IMG/VR virus record: IMGVR_UViG_3300037961_001584
Span: 1-28,191 of that record
Direction: 5' to 3' (one strand)
Source: a virus
DNA: 28,191 nucleotides
The translations under genes were made by a program, and so were the position numbers. Under the pieces are notes generated by a model. The model had not been told where the DNA came from. It saw nothing but the letters and a program-made list of their open reading frames with translations, and searched no databases. Below are positions 20,489-28,191 of the stretch, one piece after another; the first letter of the stretch is position 1; each line of letters begins with the position of its first letter.

Positions 20489-23400
20489 TTGTTAAAGTGT
20501 AGTTCTGTGTTGCTGCCGTCGTTTAGGTGAATCTTGGTATTAGACAAGTTAAAGTACGCTGTAGGATCAGTAGAAATGTCTAGTCCTGACAATTGCACAA
20601 ACTGAACTGTAGCGTTAATGAGCCAACTTGCAGTCACGTTTGCTGTACCCGTACATTGTACTGTGTAGGTTGCATCTGCTCCTGCGACCCTTTGCGCTGT
20701 AGCAGTGTCAATACTTGCCGTTACTCCTGAATCCTTCTCCGTATTAATTACGGTAGGTGTTCCGCCTACCCTACGCACCGCAGGTGCATTACTTGCTAGA
20801 TCCCGCGTGTTAGCTATCGACGTACGCGCCGTAAAGTTGCTTGCTTCGCCTACAGCCGCTGCTGACCCGCCAATCTCAATCATAGTTACATCATAAGTGA
20901 TGTATGCAATTGTATCTAGTGGAATGTCGAACGTATCTATGCCGTCTGCAGTTTTAGCATTTACCGCTGCGGCACTTGTAGTTTCAGCATATAGTTGCAC
21001 CGTATACGTACCACCTTGTATTGATGTAGAGTTTTTAAAGGCAAATGTTTTGCTTACTACGTTCGTACCCGGCAAACCCGGTAGTAAACCGTTGCTTTGC
21101 CCGCTAATTGGCTGAGGTATTCCGCTTGGCGCATTAGGATGACTGCCGTTAGAATTAGTGCCGCTTTTGTAGAAACACTCTGTCAGCGATTCTGACCATA
21201 TAAAGCCGTTGCCTGTACAACATTCTTCTGTAGGCGTTGCTGCGCTACCCGTCGTTGCAGACACAAAATTTACTGTGCCATCCGTATTAAATGAATCTAC
21301 CTGCAGATTGCAATCGCGTTTTATAATTGCATTTGCTGCATCAATCACTTTAATCAATTCAGCGTTAGCTAAGGTGCTGTTGTCAAGCGTAAAGTTGTCT
21401 AGCCTTATAATCCTCCAATACGCGCCCTCTATGTACAGCAAATCGTTAAACTCAAGATTGTATACGTCTGTTGTAGTCAAGTCAAGCTTGCACGTCATTA
21501 CGCGGCTTTCGTCGCTGTACAACTCATTGAACATACGCAGCCAATACGTATTAAACAGATAGTTGTTTGTGATCCCTGCTGTGTCACCGTTACTTACAAA
21601 TGGCGCATCTAAATTATCGGGGTACGTGTAGCCCCATTGCAATGACTTTGTGCTAGTAGTAACGCCTACGCTGTTGTACTCTGCGAAATAAGGATAGTTG
21701 CTGTACAACGTGCCTCCGTATGAAAACTGATGACCGTTGCCTATGCTTTGCAAGCCGTTGTAATAGGCAAGGACAGGTTTACAACTGACAAATTCTTTTA
21801 GGTAGATTGAGCCGTTACTGCCGTCGTGCCAATTCCAAAACGTAGGTACTAGCACATTAGGCACTAAACTTTCGCCTGTGTTTTGAATGTTTTGAAATAC
21901 ACGCCTATTACGCAGCGGTTGAAATATGTCGCTTGTTTCCTCTTTGCCTGTAGCAAAGTCGTTATCGTTTTCGTAGATATAACGACCGTATGTTTTACGG
22001 AAATGGTGTTGATACCACAGGTTTATAAAATCCTCGCCTTCGCTGTCCTCAAAAACGTATTCTTTCTTTTGATACTTTGTAGTAGGCTCAATGCTTATAC
22101 TGTCTGCATCTACCTTATTCGTAAAGTCCTTTTTTGTTGTACCGTTGTTCCACCAATCTTCCCAAGGCTCTGCATATACAATGCCCGGATCGGTAGGCTT
22201 TGTAATCATGACGATGTTAAACTTTTCGCAAATAGCACGCAACCATTCGTCTACCCGAATATCAGGGAAGTTTGACGATACGTCTACAAAACCGCCTGTG
22301 CCATCATAGGAAATTAGTTGCCATAAGGTTGTGCCTGTTGAGTTAGTAGTAATGATACTGACATCATCAAAACTGTTTGTATGTGCTACCTGCACTGTAA
22401 CCGCATCGCCTTGCGAAAGCGTTAACAAATATCCGTAGTCAGCAACATTTGTTTCATTTGGGTCACATGGTACTTGCTGCGTGTTTGTAACAAGTTCACC
22501 ATTGACCATCATACGGCACAGCACGTTAAAAGAGGTGCTATCCGTCACTGATTGCACCATTACAATAAGACGTGCAGTCAAGTAATAATCGCCGTCGTAT
22601 GGTGCGCTAAAGGTGCTCGAACTAACTAGTCCGTCAGGGTCATAAAACGGTGCGCTGCTTTCCTCTGTAAAGCTGACCTGCTCATAGATGCCTGCGTTGG
22701 CAGATGTAATCGTTTGCGTAGACGGGATACCCATACGAAAACCATAGCTTGCACGGCTTGTAGCGCGTTCCGTTTCCGTAGCAAGAAACATGTAGATTTT
22801 CTTGAAATCGGCGCTGTCAAAAAACGTGCTTTCATAGTTGATGCCTGCGCGTTTAAAGATGTAGTCGATTACATACTGTATACGAATAGCAGGCTTAAAG
22901 TTCTTTGCTGCTAAAGGTGCTAAACCATCATTTATGCTTATCCCTGTACCGTTGCCTGCATAAGTAAAGCCTATACCTACACCTTCATTGGCACTGTTGT
23001 TTGTGCTGTTCTGCCCCCAATCTGATAGAGGGTATACAATTACGCCGTTGCCTACAGTGCCTGTTGTAATATCGTTTGTAGTCGTCCACGAATTGATAAT
23101 GTTTGTCCACGTCAACGCATGGTCAAGGTCAGTATCAACGCCGTTTTCATCCGTAAACAGTTCTTCGAAACTTAGGTCACGGATGCTTTCAAATAGGCTT
23201 GCTAGTTCCTGCAGCACATTCACTACAAATCCCTCTTCGCTTGCTTTGTACAACTGCAACACACCTTCCATAAGTAAGATGCCTTCGCTGTACAATTGCA
23301 CAGATGTTTTGGTCTGTGCCTTAAACGAACCTAACGTAACGTTGTAGTCGTAGTAGTAGGAAAAAAACTGTACGTTGTTCCGCGATGGCGGCAAATTAAA

Positions 23401-23538
23401 GTTGAACGTATACGGCGATTTAGAGGCTAAAGGATCATTTAGGTCTTGGAACTGAAAGTTCAGTTCAATCGGCGTATCAGGCAAGTCCAACTCATACTGC
23501 GTTGTTCCTCCCTGTACTATAGCTACAAGTTGTCCCAT
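20485..23538 (-). CDS. Large tail/baseplate protein, 1017 aa
   Basis: Largest gene of the window. N-terminal segment LNFQFQDLNDPLASKSPYTF, then F-N-L-P-P-S-R-N-N-V-Q-F-F, resembles phage tail-hub or baseplate proteins of Bacteroidota siphophages. The central part (about 200-760) is beta-rich with Asn/Thr/Tyr and a Trp-rich region (EPWEDWWNNGTTKKDF). A CCTGNGFIWSESLTECFYKSG segment near 775-800 has four Cys and may be disulphide- or metal-linked. The last 200 residues are Thr/Ala-rich repeats. It likely forms the tail tip. Start overlaps the 453-aa gene by one base. Confidence 0.65.
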   Translation of the reverse strand: MGQLVAIVQGGTTQYELDLPDTPIELNFQFQDLNDPLASKSPYTFNFNLPPSRNNVQFFSYYYDYNVTLGSFKAQTKTSVQLYSEGILLMEGVLQLYKASEEGFVVNVLQELASLFESIRDLSFEELFTDENGVDTDLDHALTWTNIINSWTTTNDITTGTVGNGVIVYPLSDWGQNSTNNSANEGVGIGFTYAGNGTGISINDGLAPLAAKNFKPAIRIQYVIDYIFKRAGINYESTFFDSADFKKIYMFLATETERATSRASYGFRMGIPSTQTITSANAGIYEQVSFTEESSAPFYDPDGLVSSSTFSAPYDGDYYLTARLIVMVQSVTDSTSFNVLCRMMVNGELVTNTQQVPCDPNETNVADYGYLLTLSQGDAVTVQVAHTNSFDDVSIITTNSTGTTLWQLISYDGTGGFVDVSSNFPDIRVDEWLRAICEKFNIVMITKPTDPGIVYAEPWEDWWNNGTTKKDFTNKVDADSISIEPTTKYQKKEYVFEDSEGEDFINLWYQHHFRKTYGRYIYENDNDFATGKEETSDIFQPLRNRRVFQNIQNTGESLVPNVLVPTFWNWHDGSNGSIYLKEFVSCKPVLAYYNGLQSIGNGHQFSYGGTLYSNYPYFAEYNSVGVTTSTKSLQWGYTYPDNLDAPFVSNGDTAGITNNYLFNTYWLRMFNELYSDESRVMTCKLDLTTTDVYNLEFNDLLYIEGAYWRIIRLDNFTLDNSTLANAELIKVIDAANAIIKRDCNLQVDSFNTDGTVNFVSATTGSAATPTEECCTGNGFIWSESLTECFYKSGTNSNGSHPNAPSGIPQPISGQSNGLLPGLPGTNVVSKTFAFKNSTSIQGGTYTVQLYAETTSAAAVNAKTADGIDTFDIPLDTIAYITYDVTMIEIGGSAAAVGEASNFTARTSIANTRDLASNAPAVRRVGGTPTVINTEKDSGVTASIDTATAQRVAGADATYTVQCTGTANVTASWLINATVQFVQLSGLDISTDPTAYFNLSNTKIHLNDGSNTELHFNK

Positions 23539-24899
23539 TAGCGCGTTGGTCTGTATCGTGACACCTCAAGCTGCAAGGCAAACGAAGTCAGCCCGTCCTT
23601 TACGCTTGTGCGGTTTGTAAAACTGTTATCCTGTACATACGCGCGTACGTAGCCTGACGAATTTGTTTGATTCGCATTCAGTCCAAAATCGCGTGCAGGC
23701 GACACATATACACGTTCGCTATTTACTAGTGACATCATAAGAGGCGACAAACGGTCAGGATCGCCAAATGCTGTGTTAAGGTTCAGCGTTGTCTTTGTCC
23801 GAATGTGTGCCTGTGTCATGCCGCCTTCGTAAGCGTTCTTAACGTAATCGGTCGTATCGCCGTCTGCATCAAAGCTATTACCGCCTATTTGCCTAAATCC
23901 TTGACGTTGCATGCTCTGCGTAACTTCAGGCTTGCCGCTAAATACTAAGCTATCGTAACCGCCTTTGCTATTCCACCAATGCACGGTGTAATAATCATCT
24001 GCTGTTTGAAAACGTGTGCAGTCAAGCTTTACAAATCGGTATGTTTTGCTTACAGCATCTGTAAACGGGTCAGTGCTGCTACCTAGTACAACATCGTAAT
24101 GCGTCCACCCGTCGTTTGCGCTAGAGTCAGGGTTTATGTCGCTTGTCAGTTGCGCTCCTAAGTTTGCTGTGCCTACTCCAAAATACAATAGGCGTTGGCT
24201 ATCTGTCGTTACTGTACTTGGCGGCACGCCTCCGTTTGCTATGCTGTTTGCGTATACAGTTGTACTGAGTGTTGTTTGACCGTTGTAGTAACGTACGCCG
24301 ATGTGCGTAGCAGATGATGAAGTCGTGTTGATAAATGCAAGTGTCGCAAAGCTGCGTTTTGTGCCGTCAAACAAAACGTAGTTAATAAGCAGACCATTGA
24401 CTTCTGGCGTATCACTTAACCAATATTTAGTGTTTGCCGTAGGCACGTATGCGCTACTGTCATCCGTGTCAATTAACGCACTAGTAGCAAGCGTAAAATT
24501 TCCGTTTACTAGTTGTGCGCTCTGATCGGTCGCAGGCAACAAGGTTAGCGTAGGCTCTGCATCTGCGCTAACTGCAAAAGCATGACCAAATCGTATGGTG
24601 GCTGTTTTAAACGCTGTGCTGTTTGTACTTAACAAAACTGTATTGCCTAGCCCTAATTCAATTACGCCTTCATCCTGATGCACAAACTGTGCAATTACAT
24701 TACGCACGTTGAATACTGCGCTATCTGCGTTGTTAGGCAGTTGTTGCAATATTGCCTGCTGTGTGCTGTCGATAGTTACCGCGCACGCATAGCGATACTT
24801 AGCCTCGCCTGTTTGCGTGTCGTCTTTTACAACATATATAAGTTCGTCATACGACCCTCGTAATCCCGTGCTTGTTTGATTTACTGTATATGCCATCAA
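23538..24899 (-). CDS. Tail structural protein, 453 aa (putative)
   Basis: All-beta, Thr/Ser/Asn-rich protein: MMAYTVNQTSTGLRGSYDEL (then IYVVKDD) at the start, and FRFVKLDC-like strand patterns and HWWNSKGGYDSLVFSGKPE in the middle. Ends SFALQLEVSRYRPTR. Adjacent to the 1017-aa tail protein with a one-base overlap, and both have the same composition, so I place it in the tail tip complex. No catalytic motif. Confident it is a structural gene; exact part unknown. Confidence 0.6.
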   Translation of the reverse strand: MMAYTVNQTSTGLRGSYDELIYVVKDDTQTGEAKYRYACAVTIDSTQQAILQQLPNNADSAVFNVRNVIAQFVHQDEGVIELGLGNTVLLSTNSTAFKTATIRFGHAFAVSADAEPTLTLLPATDQSAQLVNGNFTLATSALIDTDDSSAYVPTANTKYWLSDTPEVNGLLINYVLFDGTKRSFATLAFINTTSSSATHIGVRYYNGQTTLSTTVYANSIANGGVPPSTVTTDSQRLLYFGVGTANLGAQLTSDINPDSSANDGWTHYDVVLGSSTDPFTDAVSKTYRFVKLDCTRFQTADDYYTVHWWNSKGGYDSLVFSGKPEVTQSMQRQGFRQIGGNSFDADGDTTDYVKNAYEGGMTQAHIRTKTTLNLNTAFGDPDRLSPLMMSLVNSERVYVSPARDFGLNANQTNSSGYVRAYVQDNSFTNRTSVKDGLTSFALQLEVSRYRPTR

Positions 24900-25513
24900 A
24901 TAGTGATTTCAATTGAAAATGTGCGGCTGTAATTGTCTTCCATAAAAATGTCTACGTCTTCGCCTAATGCCATCTCTAAACGCTTCGCCATGCGTTTCAT
25001 CTGTTGGTTAATTGCCATTTGGTAGTAGTACGTAGGCTTTAAACCCGTAAGATATACGCTGCGCGAAATGCGCTTTGACATTGCATCAATGCTAAGAAAT
25101 CGCCCTTCTTTATCCCTCCATGAACTATTGCTAATACCCTTGTCCCTAATCCATTTTTTAATTGCGGGTCGCAGTGCGCCTTTCTCGCCTGATCCTGTAC
25201 CGAACTGATACGGGCTGTCGGGTGCTTTAGCGTTGTTTGCTGCGCCCTGTACGCCCTGTTCTACGAAGTCGTAGTACGGTGCGCCCATGAACTTAATTAC
25301 AAGCCCTTCATCGTCTTCTATTAACTCAAAGTACAGGCTATTAGCTAGTGTGCCTGTAACTATCTTATCTGCCTCTGCAAGATTTGTACGCGCCTGTTCA
25401 ATTACCTCACCGCCAATCTTGTTGCACTCCTCAATAAAGTTGTCAAGTTCTAGGTCAACTAACTTGCCGTCAATCGTTATGGAAATAGTCAAGCTATCCA
25501 TAAGGCGCATCAC
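24896..25513 (-). CDS. Tail completion protein (HK97 gp10-like)
   Basis: 205 residues: a helix with charged residues (FIEECNKIGGEVIEQARTNL), V-T-G-T-L-A-N-S-L-Y-F-E-L, GAPYYDFVEQGVQGAANN and a C-terminal basic helix (YYYQMAINQQMKRMAKRLEM). The 'T-G-x-L-x-N-S-I/L ... A-P-Y-x-x-x-V-E-x-G' pattern is that of HK97 gp10-like proteins, which join head and tail. It lies between a neck-type protein and the tail proteins. Starts within the 154-aa gene (20-base overlap). Confidence 0.72.
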   Translation of the reverse strand: MMRLMDSLTISITIDGKLVDLELDNFIEECNKIGGEVIEQARTNLAEADKIVTGTLANSLYFELIEDDEGLVIKFMGAPYYDFVEQGVQGAANNAKAPDSPYQFGTGSGEKGALRPAIKKWIRDKGISNSSWRDKEGRFLSIDAMSKRISRSVYLTGLKPTYYYQMAINQQMKRMAKRLEMALGEDVDIFMEDNYSRTFSIEITI

Positions 25514-25958
25514 ATAAATTCAGTGCGTTCGGCAAGCGAAGGCTAAACGTCGTTGACCAACCTGTAAGGCTATTGTCAAAGCGTGCGGTAAATGGTTGAC
25601 ACTGTAACGGCAGTTGAAACGACCAATTGTTGCCATCTACTAAACTGCTTACGTTGACGTTAAACGCAAACTGTGCAGCTACGTCTTGTAAAAGCAAAAA
25701 CGTTTCAGAATAGATTTCTGTAATACGTTCTTGTTGCTCCTCAATAACTAAATCACCTACGATAACCTCATACGTAAATTCAGTCATGCCGTCCATAATC
25801 ACTGCATCAGTGCATTGACCATACAGCAGCGGGTAATCGCTTGCGTTTAGCTTGTCCATATCAAGCGTATCAAGCGTAAACGTATGAAAGCTGCGCAGAA
25901 CCTCGTGATCGTCCACGATGGATTGCAGCATGTTATTTATGTCTACTATTGTTTGCAT
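25494..25958 (-). CDS. Neck/tail terminator-like protein, 154 aa (putative)
   Basis: Alpha/beta protein: VDINNMLQSIVDDHEVLRSF at the start, then FTYEVIVGDLVIEEQQERIT and EIYSETFLLLQDVAAQFAFN, ending in strands (WSFQLPLQCQPFTARFDNSL and WSTTFSLRLP). The plan of a small alpha/beta unit with a strand-rich end, between chaperone and gp10-like genes, suits a tail terminator or neck protein. The first 26 bases overlap the frameshifted chaperone ending. Assigned from position, not from motif. Confidence 0.55.
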   Translation of the reverse strand: MQTIVDINNMLQSIVDDHEVLRSFHTFTLDTLDMDKLNASDYPLLYGQCTDAVIMDGMTEFTYEVIVGDLVIEEQQERITEIYSETFLLLQDVAAQFAFNVNVSSLVDGNNWSFQLPLQCQPFTARFDNSLTGWSTTFSLRLPNALNLCDAPYG

Positions 25959-26187
25959 CTATCTTTACCTTTTGACTGACTGTGACATCTTTCTCGTATG
26001 CCATGAAGGTCAGTACCTCTTCAATATACATCTCTGTTACAGGTTTTATACTCAGTACGTTTCCCTGTGCTAGTTCGTGGATGATGGCGTACCAACCCCA
26101 TTTAGAACTAATTCCCTTCGCTTCGTCTGACCCTTTAGTTTCGAAGAGGCTTGCATAGTGGTAGCTAATTCCTTTTCGATGTTGCAA
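25933..26187 (-). CDS. Second frame of tail chaperone (-1 frameshift extension)
   Basis: Open only in the -1 frame relative to the 211-aa gene and without an ATG near its start (first codon after the slippery run is TTG). Reads SSKWGWYAIIHELAQGNVLS and YIEEVLTFMAYEKD, a pattern found in Bacteroidota phage tail chaperones. It is best read as the extension produced when ribosomes slip at the T-run (26186-26194), giving a fusion of 173 + 84 = 257 residues. Independent start is unlikely. Confidence 0.72.
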   Translation of the reverse strand: MQHRKGISYHYASLFETKGSDEAKGISSKWGWYAIIHELAQGNVLSIKPVTEMYIEEVLTFMAYEKDVTVSQKVKIDANNSRHK

Positions 26188-26705
26188 AAAAAAACCAATG
26201 CGCCCATAGCTACATCCATTGTCAGTTCCCGCATAGCTTCTTGCCGTTTCTTGTCTACGTCGTACAAGGCTATCTCGTAGCCTGAGTAAGTTTCTACGTA
26301 AACAGGTCGGTACAATACTGCCATGATTTTGTGCAGGTTCTTAAACGTCCCGTCTTGGCAATAACTTTCTAAATCTGCAAACTCACCTACAGTTAACTTT
26401 GTCCAATCAGGTATAAACCCGTACCGCTGACCTTTATGGTCAATCACAGTTTGTAATGGCATCTTCATGGTAGATGCATCAGGTTCTTGCAAAAACCAAT
26501 GTATGATGTTTGCGCTTTCTTCTATCGATGTCCATTCTGCGTGCTGCAGTTCTCCTTGCTCTAAACCTGCTAATACCTCGATCGCCCTACGCACTGCGTT
26601 GTACGGTTCTGTTTCGCGTTCATACACTTTCCACACTTCGCGGTATTGGTCAATCGTTACCTCGTTCCAATCGGTAGGCAGTATGATTTTCTTTACTCTG
26701 CTCAT
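26070..26705 (-). CDS. Tail assembly chaperone (G-like), 211 aa
   Basis: Helical protein: LPTDWNEVTIDQYREVWKVY, QTVIDHKGQRYGFIPDWTKL, TVGEFADLESYCQDG and IMAVLYRPVYVETYSGYE. I associate this 'YGFIPDWTKLT-x-GE-x-x-D-L' plus 'AVLYRP' pattern with tail chaperones of Bacteroidota phages. It overlaps TerL by four bases. Residues V171-F172-F173 are encoded by G-TTT-TTT-TTT, after which the frame either continues (CNIEKELATTMQ...) or slips to the -1 product. It would bind the tape measure during tail assembly. Confidence 0.72.
   Translation of the reverse strand: MSRVKKIILPTDWNEVTIDQYREVWKVYERETEPYNAVRRAIEVLAGLEQGELQHAEWTSIEESANIIHWFLQEPDASTMKMPLQTVIDHKGQRYGFIPDWTKLTVGEFADLESYCQDGTFKNLHKIMAVLYRPVYVETYSGYEIALYDVDKKRQEAMRELTMDVAMGALVFFCNIEKELATTMQASSKLKGQTKRRELVLNGVGTPSSTN
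26184..26196 (-). promoter_or_regulatory. Programmed -1 frameshift site (GGTTTTTTTTTGC)
   Basis: Nine T in a row on the minus strand (26194-26186) in frame as GTT-TTT-TTT-TGC. This fits X-XXY-YYZ slippage, T-TTT-TTT, and is like the P2 E/E' site. The -1 frame is open for 84 codons and codes for a plausible domain. Confidence 0.72.
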
Positions 26706-27856
26706 CTCAAGTAATATGTACGGTTACGGTGTGCAAGCTTGTTTAGGCAGACGTATCGAATTGCATCTATAGCGTGATTCCATTCGTCCTTTGGTGTAGG
26801 TAAGATACGACCGTCTTTATCAGTCATCCACTTGTAGTTCCTAAATTCCTTCTGTACGTCTATGCTATCGTCCTTAACGTATAGCTTGTGCCTGCGCATA
26901 ATGTCGATGCCGTTGCGTATGCTGTCTGCGCCTTTCTTAGCAGGCTTAACATTAAAGTTCATGCGATGTAGTTCAGTAATGCTTTTCGGTTCTGCACTGT
27001 CCGCTATGATTTCTTGATGCCGCGTTATGCCTAGCTTCTTGAACTCATGTGCTAGGTCTTGATTTGTTAGCCCTCCGCTGTACAGCTTTTGTTCTATGTA
27101 CAACTCATCACCGCGTGCATGTACAAGAATGAGTGCAGCAGGATCGCTTGCGTAACCAAAATCTAAACCGTATGCAATCGTCTTTGTGTTCTCAGGTAGG
27201 GCTGTATACGTGTGCGTTTGAAAGATGGTTTCTTTGCTTATGCCCTTTTCACCTAAACCGTAGATGCGCCAATAGTTGTCATCTGTTTCCTTGAGGCGTT
27301 CAATCTCTGCAATCGTATCCTCACCTAAAAACGGGTTGTCCTTGTAGGTAGTTTGGAAAAATGCGCAATCATCACGCGGAATCACATCATCGTAAATCCA
27401 ATGGTATTCCATACTTGGGTTGTAGTCAAGTATGATTTTCCATGTGGTACGCAGTGCAAGCTGCATGAACATGTCCCGGCTGAGTTCGTTCGCCTCATTG
27501 ATATACACCACGTGTCGTTTCCTTCCACGTATCCGGCTTTCCTGCTCTACGGCTATGAACTCCCATGTGTTACCAAACAGGTCGTACGTGCTCTCCGTTT
27601 TGTTGTGGTACTTCTCCTCATACAACCCTTGGCTTTGCAGTATCTCAATGAAGTCACGCAGTACCGATCCGCGCAAACTAGGGTACGTGCGACGTACAAC
27701 CGTGATAATCATGCCGCTGTTTACGTTGTTCCAACACAGCTCACACAGCCCCTGTAAGATGCTATATGTCTTCCCGCTACGTGTGCCCCCTTGATGCACC
27801 TGTACGCGCTTCCTACACGCCTTAAAATCGTAATATGTCTTTGGTTGCCTCTGCAC
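26702..27856 (-). CDS. terL: Terminase large subunit (TerL)
   Basis: 384 residues, GTG start at 27856 (a stop lies directly before it in frame). ATPase: Walker A G23-G-T-R-S-G-K29-T30, Walker B VVYINEANE (116-124, with N-E in place of the usual D-E) and a DYNPS coupling segment at 144-148. RNase-H-like nuclease: D232 (GLDFGYASDPA), D286 (IIADSAEP) and D364 (NHAIDAIRY). This is the Terminase_3/PBSX-like motor that cuts and pumps DNA into the prohead. It heads the late block. Its partner TerS is probably the 332-652 gene across the plus-strand unit. Confidence 0.95.
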   Translation of the reverse strand: MQRQPKTYYDFKACRKRVQVHQGGTRSGKTYSILQGLCELCWNNVNSGMIITVVRRTYPSLRGSVLRDFIEILQSQGLYEEKYHNKTESTYDLFGNTWEFIAVEQESRIRGRKRHVVYINEANELSRDMFMQLALRTTWKIILDYNPSMEYHWIYDDVIPRDDCAFFQTTYKDNPFLGEDTIAEIERLKETDDNYWRIYGLGEKGISKETIFQTHTYTALPENTKTIAYGLDFGYASDPAALILVHARGDELYIEQKLYSGGLTNQDLAHEFKKLGITRHQEIIADSAEPKSITELHRMNFNVKPAKKGADSIRNGIDIMRRHKLYVKDDSIDVQKEFRNYKWMTDKDGRILPTPKDEWNHAIDAIRYVCLNKLAHRNRTYYLR

Positions 27857-27946
27857 CTAATTTGGATAAGACGTAAATTTTACGTATCTTGTAGTAGTTC
27901 TTTGACGTACAGGGCAATTTAGCCCGAACTTTCTAACCTTCCTAAA
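27857..27946 (+). promoter_or_regulatory. Divergent promoter/operator region
   Basis: Non-coding space between terL (minus) and the plus-strand gene. Contains the perfect inverted repeat ACGTAAA-T-TTTACGT (27871-27885), a plus-strand promoter candidate TTTG (27861-27864)-N20-TATCTTG (27885-27891) which the inverted repeat fills, and a small hairpin GGGC-aattta-GCCC (27912-27925). The overlap of palindrome and promoter spacer suggests a repressor operator. No clear promoter for terL was found on the minus strand. Confidence 0.5.
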
Positions 27947-28191
27947 ATGACAGAACAGGAAACTTACGGTCGCTATGACCACTTTGATGATTTTGATGAG
28001 GTATCTATTTATGACACTCATTTAGATGGTTACGTTAAAAGTACCTTCCATTATCCCGCAGTAGTAGACCTCGACGGCGAGCTAAAAAGTGACCCCGTCT
28101 TTAAGGTCAACCTAAGCAAAGAAAAATGCAAATGGCGTTGGGATCATGTAAAACGCGATACTGTGCTTTCCCTTGAGTACAAAACAAACCA
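27947..28191 (+). CDS. Lone plus-strand gene, 5' part (hypothetical, 146 aa when joined to 1-295)
   Basis: The only convincing plus-strand gene. ATG at 27947 opens MTEQETYGRYDHFDDFDEVS; the frame runs off the window end and continues in frame from base 2 to the stop at 293-295, giving 146 residues. I do not recognise the family. It is acidic at the start, contains many aromatic residues, and has no signal peptide or membrane segment. It sits between the candidate small terminase (332-652, minus) and the large terminase (26702-27856, minus), transcribed against both. A divergent 90-base region with a perfect 7-bp inverted repeat lies upstream, and a hairpin plus T-run lies downstream at 304-333. 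It is therefore an independent transcription unit, which is typical of a moron or regulator gene. Confidence 0.8.
   Translation, partial: MTEQETYGRYDHFDDFDEVSIYDTHLDGYVKSTFHYPAVVDLDGELKSDPVFKVNLSKEKCKWRWDHVKRDTVLSLEYKTN
28093..28190. repeat. Terminal direct repeat, right copy (contig closure)
   Basis: Exact duplicate of bases 1-98. The final base of the window (28191) is the only disagreement with the left copy. It is either a base error at the contig tip or a strain variant. Confidence 0.93.

Noticed and set aside
1-28191. Integrase, repressor pair, tRNA, CRISPR array or insertion sequence
   Set aside because: I looked for catalytic motifs, cloverleaf-like sequences, repeat-spacer patterns and transposase features and saw none. 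The tandem leaders at 16.3-17.7 kb are spaced by genes and are not CRISPR repeats.

Overview
The window looks like one complete tailed-phage genome. Bases 1-98 are repeated exactly at 28093-28190, so the contig closes on itself as a circle (or a permuted/terminally redundant genome) of about 28,092 bp, and the single gene cut by the ends becomes whole when they are joined. No integrase, CI-type repressor system, DNA polymerase, tRNA or CRISPR array is visible. This points to a small, probably lytic siphovirus-like phage. Several proteins look like families common in phages of Bacteroidota: the DUF5681-type protein with GNPNGRPKG, the CGC-x-x-R protein, the XkdF-type protease with an extra domain, the tail tube protein, and the WGWY tail chaperone. 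Translation starts lack Shine-Dalgarno sequences and two putative promoters fit TTTG-N19-20-TAnnTTG. An aquatic Bacteroidota (flavobacterial-type) host is therefore inferred; it is not proven.

Layout. All genes but one are on the minus strand and read from high to low coordinates. The early/replication block runs from 5429 to 948: small unknown proteins, an SSB-like protein with a DLPF tip, an HTH protein, a winged-helix replication-initiator-like protein, a helicase-loader-position protein, NinG, a sigma-70-like factor and conserved Zn-type small proteins. It ends at a strong terminator (847-910). A 42-residue membrane peptide and a candidate small terminase (332-652) follow. The lone plus-strand gene (27947 through the junction to 295) sits between this candidate TerS and TerL. 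It has its own terminator and a palindromic promoter region.

The late block starts with TerL (27856). It continues with a tail chaperone that carries a likely -1 frameshift site, connector and tail-completion-like proteins, two large tail proteins and the tape measure. Then comes an array of small, very acidic proteins (18483-16090), six of which are preceded by the same short leader. The head genes follow (XkdF-like protease, scaffold, major capsid), then tail tube, terminator/attenuator, portal, connector and tail fibre. The lysis cassette closes the block: an XhlA-like membrane protein, a metallophosphoesterase, a zinc amidase and a holin-like peptide, ended by a terminator at 5483-5513.

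The order TerL - tail - acidic array - head - portal - fibre is unlike the usual terminase-portal-protease-capsid-tail order. The acidic array is the best candidate for an undescribed system. It has its own predicted promoter and strongly negative proteins, compatible with DNA mimicry or anti-defence, but its function is unknown. Many small genes here (53, 42, 50, 58 and 48 residues) are short enough to be missed by length-filtered gene callers.
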